Origin: JAJCYX01 sp965243825
GTDB lineage: Bacteria; Chloroflexota; Dehalococcoidia; Lucifugimonadales; Lucifugimonadaceae
Length of the DNA stretch: 64,000 nucleotides
Assembly: GCA_965243825.1 (NCBI GenBank)
Contig: CBDEVT010000001.1
Location: forward strand, 124,001-188,000
Direction of reading: 5' to 3'
How positions within the stretch are numbered: position 1 is the first letter of the stretch; each line of letters opens with the position of its first letter. Position numbers and translations under genes: made by a program. The notes beneath the pieces are model-generated. The model was not told where the DNA came from and searched no databases. It worked only from the letters and a program-made list of their open reading frames with translations. Below are positions 16,854-26,533 of the stretch, piece by piece.

Positions 16854-17771
16854 ATGACTGATGCAACACCAGACAAGAAAGTGGTTCTAATCACAGGTTC
16901 GAGCTCCGGCTTTGGACGCCTAACCGCTGAAACGCTTGCTCGTCGTGGCTACTGCGTCTTTGCTTCTATGCGAGGTGTAGATGGCAAGAACAGTGGTGCC
17001 GCGGCCGAAGTGCTGGAACTGGCGCGAATTGAGAACCTGGACCTCCACGTAGTTGAACTGGATGTGACCAACGACGAATCGGTTGATGCAGCCGTGCATG
17101 CGATAGTTTCGGAAGTCGGGCACATCGACGTTGCTGTGAACAATGCAGGTGGTGGCGGCATGGGTCCAGCGGAAAGTTTCACTGTGGAGCAGGTCGTTCA
17201 ACAGTTTGATCAGAACTATGTGGGGCCTCATCGGGTTAGCCGGGCGGTGCTGCCGCACATGCGACGGCAGAACAGCGGACTGATCGTGAACGTGACGTCC
17301 ACCGCGGGCAAAATCTCGATGCCCTTCCTCGGTCACTACGCAGCATCCAAGCACGCGCTGGAAGCGCTCTCAGAGGCCTATAACTTTGAACTCGCCGACC
17401 AGGGGATTGACGTGGTGATCGTTGAACCGGGAGCCTTCCCAACTCCAATCATCAACAAGATGGTTGAACCGGGTGATCCTGAGATTGTGGCCGGTTATGC
17501 GCCGAGCCTGGACATTCTGCAGAAGTTCGGTGAAGGAATGAGCGAGATGCTTGGCGGCCCTGATGCGGATGACCCGCAGGTTGTCGCCGATGTGATCACC
17601 GCGCTAGTCGAAATGCCTTCAGGTGAACGTCCCACTCGGGCGGTGGCCGGACGGGTTTTCGTTGCGCCGACCGTGTCCGAAGACCAGGATCCATACGCCA
17701 TTCGGCAGCGTGAATTGCTGACCGGCATTGGAGCGTCGCGGATGCTCAAAGGCTCAAAGATTGCCAGCTAA
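16854..17771 (+). CDS. Short-chain dehydrogenase/reductase (SDR)
   Basis: 305 residues from the ATG at 16854, with GGAG 8 nt upstream; the ORF could start earlier at a TTG (16836) but the ribosome site decides. The cofactor motif is T14-GSSSGFG-21, the NNAG motif is present (VAVNNAGGGG), the catalytic Ser lies in NVTSTAG, and the pair Y162-AAS-K166 is intact, followed by PGAFPT. This is a classical SDR, most like those that oxidise or reduce small alcohols or ketones with NAD(P). It lies 133 bp after the exporter. Substrate is unknown. Confidence 0.9.
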   Translation: MTDATPDKKVVLITGSSSGFGRLTAETLARRGYCVFASMRGVDGKNSGAAAEVLELARIENLDLHVVELDVTNDESVDAAVHAIVSEVGHIDVAVNNAGGGGMGPAESFTVEQVVQQFDQNYVGPHRVSRAVLPHMRRQNSGLIVNVTSTAGKISMPFLGHYAASKHALEALSEAYNFELADQGIDVVIVEPGAFPTPIINKMVEPGDPEIVAGYAPSLDILQKFGEGMSEMLGGPDADDPQVVADVITALVEMPSGERPTRAVAGRVFVAPTVSEDQDPYAIRQRELLTGIGASRMLKGSKIAS

Positions 17772-17798
17772 TTCGCCACAAAGGACGTAAAAAACTGA

Positions 17799-17824
17799 GC
17801 GCCCGGCACGTTGATGCCGGGCGC
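17799..17824. terminator. Bidirectional intrinsic terminator between convergent genes
   Basis: A perfect 10-bp stem, GCGCCCGGCA / TGCCGGGCGC, with a 6-nt loop sits between the SDR gene (+) and the DUF2235 gene (-). It has a run of A's (TAAAAAACTGA) on its left, serving as the U-tract for the minus strand, and TTCTG on its right. It should terminate both transcripts. Confidence 0.8.
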
Positions 17825-17851
17825 TTCTGCATTCGAAACAGTCGAACGAAT

Positions 17852-19054
17852 CTACTCGACAGAGGTGTTCGAGATATGTTCCACGCGTTCTCGATCCAGG
17901 TTGGAAGGCCAGTAGTCGGTATTCGGGTCAAGGATCATCTCACGAGTGGTCTCGTGAATGGCCACAGTCCGGTTCTCCAGTTGATGAATTCGCCGGTCCT
18001 CCTTCATCCCGACACCCAGCACCCAACCCATCAACCCATCAGGCGATTTGGAGACCTTTCCTGGTTGACGTGACTCTGCCTGGATATCTGCCCAGAATTC
18101 TCCATCAACATCGAGACCACACCGCTCTATGGCCTCACCCACCACCCATTTCATTGTCCGTGCAGCGATAGGCCCGTTTCCGACGCCTCCAATATCTGAG
18201 TGAGTTCCAGCAAACCAGCGCTGTTGAACAACCTGTCCTTCGTCAACATCATCGTGCCAAAGGTTCGGTTCGTAAGTTGGCCGCTTTTCATCGATCGCAA
18301 GGGCGTGAAATGCCCTCCGAACTACCGGTGAAATTCTGGAATCGTGAAACGCATGATGATCGAGCGGGAAGACGTGCCTGTGTTCCTCAATCACCTCGAC
18401 CGTCTCACTTGACAACCTTTTCAGGAACCCCGGAGTTACCTTCGCCGCGGATGCCTTCACCCACTTCCTGCGGAAAGGCCACGTTGAGTAGTACTCCATC
18501 GACTTGAATATACGGTTTCGCGGCACACCCATCAGGCCGACGGTGTCCCATACACCGAGAAATTCGATCGTTGCGTCGTGCGAGTACTTGGCTTTCACTT
18601 CTGGTGGAAGCACATCAGTACCTATCCCGTGGAAGCTCTCGTAGGCAAGGTCAATCAGATCCGAATGCTCTTTACGCAGGATTCCGCATGCAGCGATGAG
18701 ACCCGCGAGGCTGCGGGCCGTGAACGCGCCGCGGCTAAACCCGAACAGAAGTACTTCATCACCGGGCTCGTAGTTATGGACTAAGAACCTGTAGGCGTGC
18801 TCAACGTTCTGTTCAAGTCCATCTCCAAAAGCGCCGCCCGTGAGTTTGTCTCGCCACCCTGCACTACCGACGCCCCACTGGTAGTAGGTGATCTGGGTGG
18901 TTCCATCGGCTCCTATGGGTTTGATCGCACGAGAGAGTCGCAGAATATTCGTGGGTTTCCTCTGACGGGGGCTCTGTCCAGTCCCATCACAGCAGATCAC
19001 CAGGCGACGGGGGCGCGTCTGACTATCGGAGTGGGTTTCGTTGTTTGTTGTCAT
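17852..19054 (-). CDS. DUF2235 alpha/beta hydrolase (Tle1-type fold)
   Basis: 400 residues with the DUF2235 hallmarks: RLVICCDGTGQ at about 17-27, ITYYQWGVGS, and the nucleophile elbow G105-F-S107-R-G109-AFTARSLAGLI. The family includes type VI lipase effectors (Tle1), but also many stand-alone proteins of unknown role. No signal peptide and no secretion genes are nearby, so a housekeeping or phospholipase-like enzyme is as likely as an effector. It is divergent from the gamma-glutamyltransferase gene across 277 bp, and it ends on the shared terminator with the SDR gene. Confidence 0.88.
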   Translation of the reverse strand: MTTNNETHSDSQTRPRRLVICCDGTGQSPRQRKPTNILRLSRAIKPIGADGTTQITYYQWGVGSAGWRDKLTGGAFGDGLEQNVEHAYRFLVHNYEPGDEVLLFGFSRGAFTARSLAGLIAACGILRKEHSDLIDLAYESFHGIGTDVLPPEVKAKYSHDATIEFLGVWDTVGLMGVPRNRIFKSMEYYSTWPFRRKWVKASAAKVTPGFLKRLSSETVEVIEEHRHVFPLDHHAFHDSRISPVVRRAFHALAIDEKRPTYEPNLWHDDVDEGQVVQQRWFAGTHSDIGGVGNGPIAARTMKWVVGEAIERCGLDVDGEFWADIQAESRQPGKVSKSPDGLMGWVLGVGMKEDRRIHQLENRTVAIHETTREMILDPNTDYWPSNLDRERVEHISNTSVE

Positions 19055-19331
19055 TGCTACTACAGCACTTCACGTTGGACTGAACAGTTCGCGGCTACAC
19101 CCGATATTCGGATCAGAAGCTGCCAAACGACCTGAAACTATAAACCTCGGCGCAAGTTTTCTGAGTTTCGCCCGGTACTGATGGATGAACCGAACCGCTC
19201 GATTTCGACTGGCACCCGCGTTCACAGACTGTTCCAACCCACAACTCCGTGCTACAACAACTCGTGTCCTGGCAGGCAATGCCCTTTAGCCTTCCGAGCA
19301 CCGGTTGTTTACCCAGAACGTGGAGCAATTA

Positions 19332-21029
19332 ATGGAACTGAGCCGAAAGCAGTCCGGTCACCAGGTCATCGAGTCCACGAATGGGATGGTCACAACGCAG
19401 CATCCACTCGCGGTGCAGGCTGGACTCGAAGTGCTCAGAAATGGCGGCAATGCAGTCGACGCTGCTGTCACCGCGGCATTCGCCATCGGTGTATTGCAGC
19501 CCCTCTGGAACGGCATCGGTGGCGGTGGCTTGATCGTAGTCCAGATGGCGAATGAAACGCCGAAGGCAATTGACTACGGTATGCAGTTGCCCGGCCTCGC
19601 TACCCCTGATACCTACGAACTCGAAGACGGAGGCAGCGCCCAGGGATTCTCTCCCAATTTCACTGTTCCGCCTGTCAAAGATGCAGCAAACGAGCAGGGC
19701 TACCGTTCGATCTCCATACCGGGAACAGTCGCTGGTCTTGCGAAAGCCCTAGAACTGTGGGGGACTATCAGCCTTTCGCAGGCTCTTGGTCCAGCTATCC
19801 GGTTCGCAGAAACCGGTTTCGAGGTCGAAGGTAACTTCATCCTCGCGACGATCGATCGTGCAGAAGTGTTGCTTGAGTTCCCGGAAACGGCAGCTATCTA
19901 TTTCCCGAACGGCAACCCGCTCAAGATCGGCCAGCGGCTGGTCCAGTCCGAACATGCTGAGACACTAAAGAAGATCGCAGCCGGCGGACCAGAAGCGTTC
20001 TACAAAGGTGAAATTGCCGAACGAATATCAAGAGACATGGAAGCTCATGGAGGACTGCTTCGAAAGTCTGATTTTGAGCAGTACCAGCCGATCGTCCATG
20101 AAGAAGCCGAAACCGTTAACTACCGGGGACACCAGGTAAGCACAATGCCCGGGCCATGCGGTGGTCCGACAGTACTCGAAATACTGAAAATCCTGGAGAA
20201 CTTCGATCTACCCTCGATGGAACGTGGCTCGGCGGACTGGCTTCACCTGCTGATAGAGGCAACTCGGCTCTCGGCGATCGACCGCTTCAGCTTCATGGGC
20301 GCATCCAAGATCACCGGCTTTCCGATCTCATCACTGGTCGACGCGTCATATGCAAAGACAAGAGCGGTCCAGCTTGATACGTCGAATCGAGGAGACTATG
20401 GCCCCGGCGATCCCTGGTCCACCGCGGGACTGGAACGACCTGAGCGCTTCCCAGACCCTGCCGGTCAGATGCGAGATCGCGGAACTATCCATGTCTCCGT
20501 GGTCGACTCTCACCAGAACGCCGTAGCTCTCACCCAGACGAACATGGGCTACTCAGGGGTTGTCAATCCCGGTGTCGGAGTGATGCTGAACAACGCCATG
20601 GGCTGGGCATGCCCGGTTCCCGGCACGGTCAACTCAATCGTTCCTCACGGCAGAGCACTTAACAACATGTGCCCCACAATCATCAGCCGCAACGGCCGGG
20701 TGGAGTACGTGGTCGGCGGCTCAGGCGGCAGGCGCATCTGGCCGGCTGTTGCCCAGATCGTGTCTAGCCTGATCGACCACAGCATGAGCATGCAAGAGGC
20801 TATCGAAGCACCGAGGATGCACGTGGAGTCTGACGACCCTATGATCGACATGAGGTTCGATTCCGAGATTGCCACAGAGCTTGAAAGACGAGGACACCGC
20901 GTGGCCTATCCACCGGAGCACTCCCTGCTGTGGCCGTTCACCGAGGCGAACGGAATCGAGATTTCTGGCAACGCGATGCGATCAGGAGTCGCGCCAGGGA
21001 ACAAACCGGCTGTCGCAGGAGGGTTCTAG
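19332..21029 (+). CDS. Gamma-glutamyltransferase family protein
   Basis: 565 residues from the ATG at 19332, with GGAG at 19322-19325. The N-terminus contains GMVTTQHPLAVQAGLEVLRNGGNAVDAAVTAAFA, the standard opening of the large subunit, and ends with the GG-rich C-terminal SGGRRIWPAVAQIV. T385 in RGTIHVSVVD is at the autoprocessing site that becomes the N-terminal nucleophile of the small subunit. No signal peptide is seen, unlike secreted GGTs, so an intracellular cephalosporin-acylase / GGT-like hydrolase is likely. Substrate could be glutathione or another gamma-glutamyl compound. It ends 50 bp from the convergent TrhO gene. Confidence 0.9.
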   Translation: MELSRKQSGHQVIESTNGMVTTQHPLAVQAGLEVLRNGGNAVDAAVTAAFAIGVLQPLWNGIGGGGLIVVQMANETPKAIDYGMQLPGLATPDTYELEDGGSAQGFSPNFTVPPVKDAANEQGYRSISIPGTVAGLAKALELWGTISLSQALGPAIRFAETGFEVEGNFILATIDRAEVLLEFPETAAIYFPNGNPLKIGQRLVQSEHAETLKKIAAGGPEAFYKGEIAERISRDMEAHGGLLRKSDFEQYQPIVHEEAETVNYRGHQVSTMPGPCGGPTVLEILKILENFDLPSMERGSADWLHLLIEATRLSAIDRFSFMGASKITGFPISSLVDASYAKTRAVQLDTSNRGDYGPGDPWSTAGLERPERFPDPAGQMRDRGTIHVSVVDSHQNAVALTQTNMGYSGVVNPGVGVMLNNAMGWACPVPGTVNSIVPHGRALNNMCPTIISRNGRVEYVVGGSGGRRIWPAVAQIVSSLIDHSMSMQEAIEAPRMHVESDDPMIDMRFDSEIATELERRGHRVAYPPEHSLLWPFTEANGIEISGNAMRSGVAPGNKPAVAGGF

Positions 21030-21079
21030 CGACCGTACATCCCGGCCGGTGACGGTACTGTTCGCCGGGGCGCCGAGTT

Positions 21080-22054
21080 TCAGTGACTAGCATCCGCCGC
21101 AACCGGGTTATGTGAACCAGGTTCGTTCGTCGCATTCAGTGTGGCGTCGTCCCGCATATGATGTTCGCCACGTTCCGCCGCTAGTGTCACCTGGCGCTGG
21201 CGTTCCCGATACCGCTTTCGATCTTGATCGGAGAGCTCATCGTGGCATTCCGGGCAGCTAACACCTTCTTCGAAAAGCGGTGACTCACGATCTTTGGCCG
21301 AAACCGGGTTCTGGCAGCCGTAGCAGAGAATGTAGTCACCTTCGACCAGGCCGTGTTTGACAGAAACCCGGTCATCGAAAACGAAGCACTCACCTTCCCA
21401 GAGGCTCTGCTCTACCGGCACCTTCTCCAGGTACTTGAGAATCCCGCCTTTCAGGTGAAACACCTCATCGAACCCGATCATCTTCATGTAAGCGGTTGCC
21501 TTCTCGCAACGAATACCTCCGGTGCAGTACATGGCAACAGCAGACGGCTTATCGGGAGCGGAGGCAAGACGGTCCGCCCAGGCAGGAAATTCGTGAAAGC
21601 TGGCAGTCTCCGGGTTGACGGCGTTCGCAAACCGGCCAACTCCAACCTCAAAGCTGTTACGAGTATCAACAACCAGTACGTCGTCTCGTGAAATCAGGGC
21701 GTTCCAGTCTTCTGGGTCCACGTACTTTCCAACCTGCTCGGTGGGGTCGATAGCAGGCTTGCCCATCGTCACAATCTCGCTCTTGATCTTGACCTTCATG
21801 CGATTGAAGGAGCGAGTCGAGCTGTGCGAGTACTTGACATCAAGCTCATTGATCTCCGGCCATCGCCGGATGTGGTTGATCACATCCTCGATAGCTTTCG
21901 CCTCACCGGCTACAGTGCCGTTGACGCCCTCAACTGCCAGGATCACAGTCCCGCGAATGCCGCCTGTACGGCAGAGTGCCAGGAGAGGCTCGCGCTTTGA
22001 AGCGGGATCCTGTATTGATGCGAAGCGGTAAAAGGCGGCGACTGTGTAGCTCAT
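21080..22054 (-). CDS. trhO: Oxygen-dependent tRNA uridine(34) 5-hydroxylase TrhO (rhodanese family)
   Basis: 324 residues. An N-terminal acylphosphatase-like domain (about 1-95) carries EGVNGTVAG. A rhodanese domain follows, with active C177 in YCTGGIRCEKA. A Zn-binding C-terminal part contains CYGCQNP and CPECHDE. This order is that of YceA/TrhO, which hydroxylates the wobble uridine of certain tRNAs with O2. The C-terminal about 40 residues are a polar tail. The gene stands alone and convergent with the GGT gene; no accessory genes are near. Confidence 0.93.
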   Translation of the reverse strand: MSYTVAAFYRFASIQDPASKREPLLALCRTGGIRGTVILAVEGVNGTVAGEAKAIEDVINHIRRWPEINELDVKYSHSSTRSFNRMKVKIKSEIVTMGKPAIDPTEQVGKYVDPEDWNALISRDDVLVVDTRNSFEVGVGRFANAVNPETASFHEFPAWADRLASAPDKPSAVAMYCTGGIRCEKATAYMKMIGFDEVFHLKGGILKYLEKVPVEQSLWEGECFVFDDRVSVKHGLVEGDYILCYGCQNPVSAKDRESPLFEEGVSCPECHDELSDQDRKRYRERQRQVTLAAERGEHHMRDDATLNATNEPGSHNPVAADASH

Positions 22055-22888
22055 AGACCAGTTCTGACTGAAAAGATGTCTTTCAGGTTTGCATGCGAAG
22101 GCAGCGATGCTCGGCGCTCTGTTCTCAGATTGTATCGGGCGCCTGGTAGTCGATCATGCAATCGGAGGAGTTATGAATGTTGAAGTGATGCGGGTAGCGT
22201 TCACTGTCACAATCACCGGCCATCACCGATTCTGGCTATATGGAACAAATTCCGTTTGATCTTCGTTCTACCTCACGTTGGTGATCGTACGCGGACATAC
22301 TGGCCGCCCAATAGTTCGACTTTGGAGATCCCGTGCTTCTAACTATGCGACAGAAAACAGCATGAATCACCGAATGCGATGGAGGACTTCGTAACGATGA
22401 TGGGCTCTTTCGATTCCGTGTAGTGCCCTGACATTATGTAAATCGATGGACCGGAAGCATCACCGACTGCAAAAAAAAACCATCAGGTTTTGGAGCCAGG
22501 AAACAATACAGGTCTACTTGCAACAATCAGATTTGCGAACGATGTATCGCAGCTATGCATTTCTGAAGTCGGCCAACGTCGATCAAGTCACACATCGAGT
22601 GCCCAGGTCCGACGGTAGTGGGCGGTTGAAACAGAGTAGTTGTTCTCTGAATCTGCAAATACTGGCTCAATCCTCACACTCAAGAACTGCGGCGTAACCT
22701 TCTTCGTGTTACCAACAACACTGCTAAGAACGCAATCGGTAAGGGGTGAGTTGGTCACCAGTTGTAATTCACTTTGCAACGACATCGTCCGGTGACATCA
22801 TAGTGAGTCTGGCCTATTTCAGATCGAGCCGATGATTGATCTTCGAACCGGTTGACAAACGCCCAATTGTGCTCCACAAAGGATCACG
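22055..22888. other. 834-bp intergenic stretch with no recognised gene
   Basis: No open frame here has a recognisable domain or a good ribosome site. The longest (22446-22697, +) has an improbable composition. The left end is the promoter side of trhO and the right end that of the large lipoprotein gene. Composition is less GC-rich than the genes, and no repeat or hairpin stood out. Confidence 0.5.
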
Positions 22889-25162
22889 TTGAAAACGACG
22901 GGAGCTAAACTGAAAATCGCCGGACTGCTAATCGGCGTGGCCGTAGTGGTCTCTGCCTGTCAATCTGGACCGGCAGGCGCACTTGAACCGACTATCGACC
23001 AACGGCCACCGGTGGTCGAGCAGAGTTCGCCTACGCCTGAAACGGAAATCCCGACAGCAACTCCGGTAACCCCTGAGACCACCCCAACAGCGACTCCGGC
23101 TCCGACGGCGACCCCGCAACCGACGCTGACGCCTACCAGAGTTCCTCCGACCAGTACGCCGGATCCGCCAACACCCACGCCAACGCCAACACCTGAACCG
23201 ACTGCCACCCCACTGCCGACGGCAACTCCCCTGCCGACCGCTACTGCAGTCCCAACAGCGACATCGACTCCACTACCTACGCCCACGCCAGTTCCTTCGA
23301 CAATCGAGATGTCGAGCAATTCTTATGTTGTGCGAGCCGGCCAGGCGTTGCAGTTCAGCGCGTCAGTTACTGGAACCACAGACTCTTCTGTCACTTGGAA
23401 TCTCGAAAACAGCACGGCTGCCCGAAGGACGGCCAATATGTTCCATGAAGACTTCACATGGGAAGGAGCACCGGCCGCTGTTGTGAACGGTGGTGCGGGA
23501 ACCAGCGTCTGGTGGAACGAAGATGACTGGGACATCAGGGTTGGCACGTCGAGTAACTCGACCGATGACCGACGTGCCGATGGCAACTCTATCGACATTC
23601 GAAAGAGCACTACCGACCTGACAGATGGCCGGATTGTTGATGACACTTTTGTAATCGGCGGCGATGGCAGTCCGGGCGTCGGCGTAATGAGCATGGACTT
23701 TGAAGGCATTGCCAGTGCCAGGCTGCGCAACCCGCTTCTGATCTCCGCGAACGAACCCGGCATTGTCGAGTTCATGGCCCCATCATTTGCAACGACCGGT
23801 CACTGGTGGGAAGTCGCCATCGCTCCTGCCGATGAGGTCATCAGCGGCGATTTCACGTCCGTCCCCGGACCTGGAAGCGTGGAGCACACCTTCTTCAACA
23901 ACCCGGGACCTGGCAATGCACCAGCCGAGGATTCGATCAACTTCATTCTGATGGGTGCCACCGACATTCCATGCAGAAATGGTTGGCGGACCGTGACCGG
24001 TTTTACCCGCTCAGTGAACTACGAACGTACCGACATGCGTGGAAGGGAAATTCCGACATCCCCCGCCAACAGGGACATACTCAGCAGGTTCCGGCTCGTT
24101 TACTACCCGAACCGTGTCGAGCTGTACACAGACCTGGGTGCACCGGGTTTCATGAGGCACTTCCATACCTACCCGGTAAACGTACCCTGGAGCGAGGTGT
24201 ACGTGATTCTGCTCGGTATCGCCTACCAGGCGGACCATCACCCGCAGGCAGACGCCTGCTTCCCTGGAGAAGCCAGGGATCTGCAGTGGAAGGACTTAAC
24301 TATCGGACCGGTGAAATACGGCGCCACTGGAGCTTTTCCAAAGCAGGACAGTGTCGATCAAGTGGCCCGTAACACAGGCTGGCTTGGCTTCGATCTTCGC
24401 GATACGGCGCGGCATGGAGAAGTCAACGGGGTGGACCAGCCGAATCCGTCACGCTACAACAAACACACGACGGTACATATCTGCACAGAGGCTGAAAATG
24501 TCTACGGCTGCAACCGTGATGTAGATGACACGACGCTGAACCTTGATCTATCTGCGAGTGAAGTCGCCGATATCGAAACGGCACTGTTCACCTATGACAT
24601 CCGCCGTACCGGTGGCGGCTCGCTTTATGTCAACGATGTTCTTGTCGGTGAGTTGCAAGAAGCGGACTTCCGGGCAAAATCCCGAGAAGAGTGGATCCAC
24701 CGTTCCATCAGAGTACCGACTTCACTGCTTCGGGCCGGAGAAAACAAGTTCTACCTGGCTTACAACGGTGACGTTCAGTTAGATAGCTTGCAGATGGAGT
24801 TTGGTTACCGCTCTACTGGTGATTCTGGAACGATCTTGCCAAATGGCCAGTACATCGCACCTGAAAGAGTCGATTCCAGGTTCCAGGTTACGGTGAGGGC
24901 TTCGAGCGTGGAAGATCCGGGACTGTCAGTCGCAAAAACTATCGATGTCATCCCGCAGATTCGCGGTGCTTTTGCGTACGAAATCGGCTCAGACGGTCGG
25001 TTTGAGAGCCATGTCCTTCTAGACGGCTCATCAGGTCGTTCTGTCCCTACAGACCACAGGTTGCCGATTGCACCTCTTCGCCATATTTACGCAGGCATCA
25101 TCCCTGGTGCCGTGGCGTTTGGCCGCTCACGGCGTAGCACTGCATCGCCCCTCGGCCTCTAA
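22889..25162 (+). CDS. Large surface lipoprotein with Thr-Pro-rich stalk
   Basis: 757 residues from a TTG at 22889 preceded by AAGGA. The signal peptide (KLKIAGLLIGVAVVVSAC) ends in a lipobox with C24 as the lipidation site. Residues about 45-137 are a Thr/Pro/Ala stalk (repeating TPTATP-type units), a linker typical of Chloroflexota surface proteins. From 138 there are beta-rich domains: an Ig-like start (VVRAGQALQFSASVTG), then a long module with several Trp and Cys residues that looks like a lectin/laminin-G sandwich, and a cadherin-like C-terminal part. No catalytic motif was recognised. It is probably a surface binding or adhesion protein. The 200 bp after it contain the promoter of the hydrogenase operon. 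Confidence 0.82.
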   Translation: MKTTGAKLKIAGLLIGVAVVVSACQSGPAGALEPTIDQRPPVVEQSSPTPETEIPTATPVTPETTPTATPAPTATPQPTLTPTRVPPTSTPDPPTPTPTPTPEPTATPLPTATPLPTATAVPTATSTPLPTPTPVPSTIEMSSNSYVVRAGQALQFSASVTGTTDSSVTWNLENSTAARRTANMFHEDFTWEGAPAAVVNGGAGTSVWWNEDDWDIRVGTSSNSTDDRRADGNSIDIRKSTTDLTDGRIVDDTFVIGGDGSPGVGVMSMDFEGIASARLRNPLLISANEPGIVEFMAPSFATTGHWWEVAIAPADEVISGDFTSVPGPGSVEHTFFNNPGPGNAPAEDSINFILMGATDIPCRNGWRTVTGFTRSVNYERTDMRGREIPTSPANRDILSRFRLVYYPNRVELYTDLGAPGFMRHFHTYPVNVPWSEVYVILLGIAYQADHHPQADACFPGEARDLQWKDLTIGPVKYGATGAFPKQDSVDQVARNTGWLGFDLRDTARHGEVNGVDQPNPSRYNKHTTVHICTEAENVYGCNRDVDDTTLNLDLSASEVADIETALFTYDIRRTGGGSLYVNDVLVGELQEADFRAKSREEWIHRSIRVPTSLLRAGENKFYLAYNGDVQLDSLQMEFGYRSTGDSGTILPNGQYIAPERVDSRFQVTVRASSVEDPGLSVAKTIDVIPQIRGAFAYEIGSDGRFESHVLLDGSSGRSVPTDHRLPIAPLRHIYAGIIPGAVAFGRSRRSTASPLGL

Positions 25163-25265
25163 AGGCATACGCTGGATACCGTTTCGTCGTAGTTTCCGGT
25201 ACAGGTCACTCCAGACAAACCGCGCCATCTAAACGCTGTCCCGCACCTCGGCGTACTCATAGATA

Positions 25266-25289
25266 TGACACGCCGATCACAGCGTGTTA
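25266..25289. promoter_or_regulatory. Inverted repeat upstream of the hydrogenase operon
   Basis: TGACACGC and GCGTGTTA form a near-perfect inverted repeat (7 of 8 pairs) with an 8-nt spacer, 75 bp before the first hydrogenase gene. It is a candidate operator or activator site for the operon. It does not match the FNR/CRP consensus half-sites, so the regulator is unknown. Confidence 0.4.
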
Positions 25290-25363
25290 ATAGTTTGCGT
25301 GGATAACCTTTACCGGGTGTCCTATCAGCTCAGCTAAGTGGTCGCGAAACGGTAACTCGCCGG

Positions 25364-26533
25364 GTGAAACTCAGCTTGAACTCTCAGAACAAGTCACAGC
25401 ACGCGCTCTCCAGGAAGCATGTGGACAGGCTTATCAGTGCCCTGGCGTCTGACGGCTACAAGGTCATCGGTCCTCAGGTGTCTGAAGGTGCAATCATCTA
25501 CGACGAAATCCAGTCGACTGCAGACTTGCCTGAGGGCTGGACGGATTCACAACAGCCGGGTAAGTACCGCATTAAGAAACGCGATGACAACGCTCTTTTC
25601 GGCTACGCAGTTGGTCCACACTCCTGGAAGAAATATCTGTTCCCGGCCAGCTTGAAGCTGTGGTCTGCGAGCAAGGCAGACGATGGATCACTCACGATCG
25701 GCAGGAGCCAGGAGGAGCCCCCCCGGTATGCATTCATTGGTGTCAGAGCATGCGAACTTGCAGCTATCCGTGTTCAGGACCGCGTATTCTCCGGTGGTAA
25801 ACATGTTGATGGTGACTACACAGCTCGCCGCGCACGCGCATTCATCGTCGCGGTGAACTGCGGCGTTGCTGCCGAAACCTGCTTCTGCGTCTCGATGGGA
25901 ACAGGCCCCGGTGTTGACTCCGGTTTCGATATTTCGATTACCGAGCTGATGGAAGGTGATAGTTCGAAGTACATTTCAGAAGCAGGGTCCGAAGAGGGCG
26001 CGAAGTTTTTAGACCAGTTGCATGCGGAAACTGCCAGCGAGGAACATGCCCGGGCAGCAACTGAGGTTGTCGAGAAGACAGCGGCATCGATCACACGCAC
26101 CCTGGACACAGATGGCATCAAGCAAGTCCTATATGAAGGGCGTGAAGATGAGCGCTGGGACGATGTCGCTTCCAGGTGTTTGAGTTGCACGAACTGCACA
26201 ATGGTCTGCCCTACCTGCTTCTGCACCTCCGTCACGGAAACTTCAGACCTCGAAATGTCTGAGTTCGAGCACACGCGTCACTGGGATTCGTGCTTCTCGG
26301 TCGATTTCACATATGTAGCTGGAGGCGTGGTACGCGACTCGACCAGGTCGCGTTACCGACAATGGCTCACCCACAAGCTCGGCAGTTGGATAGATCAGTT
26401 CGGCACATCTGGATGCGTTGGTTGTGGTAGGTGCATCGCCTGGTGCCCTGTCGGGATAGACATCACCGAGGAAGCGGCTGCATTGCGCCTGTCCGTCAAA
26501 TCGAAAGAAGGGGAGGTGAGCGATGTTTCGTGA
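25364..26533 (+). CDS. [NiFe]-hydrogenase beta-type iron-sulfur subunit (HydB/HyhB-like)
   Basis: 389 residues from a GTG at 25364. The C-terminal third holds two [4Fe-4S] motifs: CLSCTNCTMVCPTCFC from about C272 and CVGCGRCIAWCP from about C351. The unusual CPTCFC ending is typical of the beta subunit of group 3 sulfhydrogenase-type enzymes. The N-terminal about 200 residues match the accessory domain of that family, with cysteines in RACELAAI and CFCVSMGTG. It passes electrons between the small subunit and the flavin subunit. It is the first gene of an operon in which all genes overlap, and it overlaps the next by 11 bp. Confidence 0.9.
   Translation: MKLSLNSQNKSQHALSRKHVDRLISALASDGYKVIGPQVSEGAIIYDEIQSTADLPEGWTDSQQPGKYRIKKRDDNALFGYAVGPHSWKKYLFPASLKLWSASKADDGSLTIGRSQEEPPRYAFIGVRACELAAIRVQDRVFSGGKHVDGDYTARRARAFIVAVNCGVAAETCFCVSMGTGPGVDSGFDISITELMEGDSSKYISEAGSEEGAKFLDQLHAETASEEHARAATEVVEKTAASITRTLDTDGIKQVLYEGREDERWDDVASRCLSCTNCTMVCPTCFCTSVTETSDLEMSEFEHTRHWDSCFSVDFTYVAGGVVRDSTRSRYRQWLTHKLGSWIDQFGTSGCVGCGRCIAWCPVGIDITEEAAALRLSVKSKEGEVSDVS

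Noticed and set aside
17852..19054. Type VI lipase effector
   Set aside because: The DUF2235 fold fits Tle1, but no VgrG, PAAR, immunity or other secretion gene is nearby.
23020..23310. Tandem DNA repeats that could suggest a CRISPR or satellite
   Set aside because: They encode the Thr-Pro stalk of the lipoprotein; units vary and there are no spacers. The Gly/Val-rich frame on the other strand (22960-23319) is a shadow.
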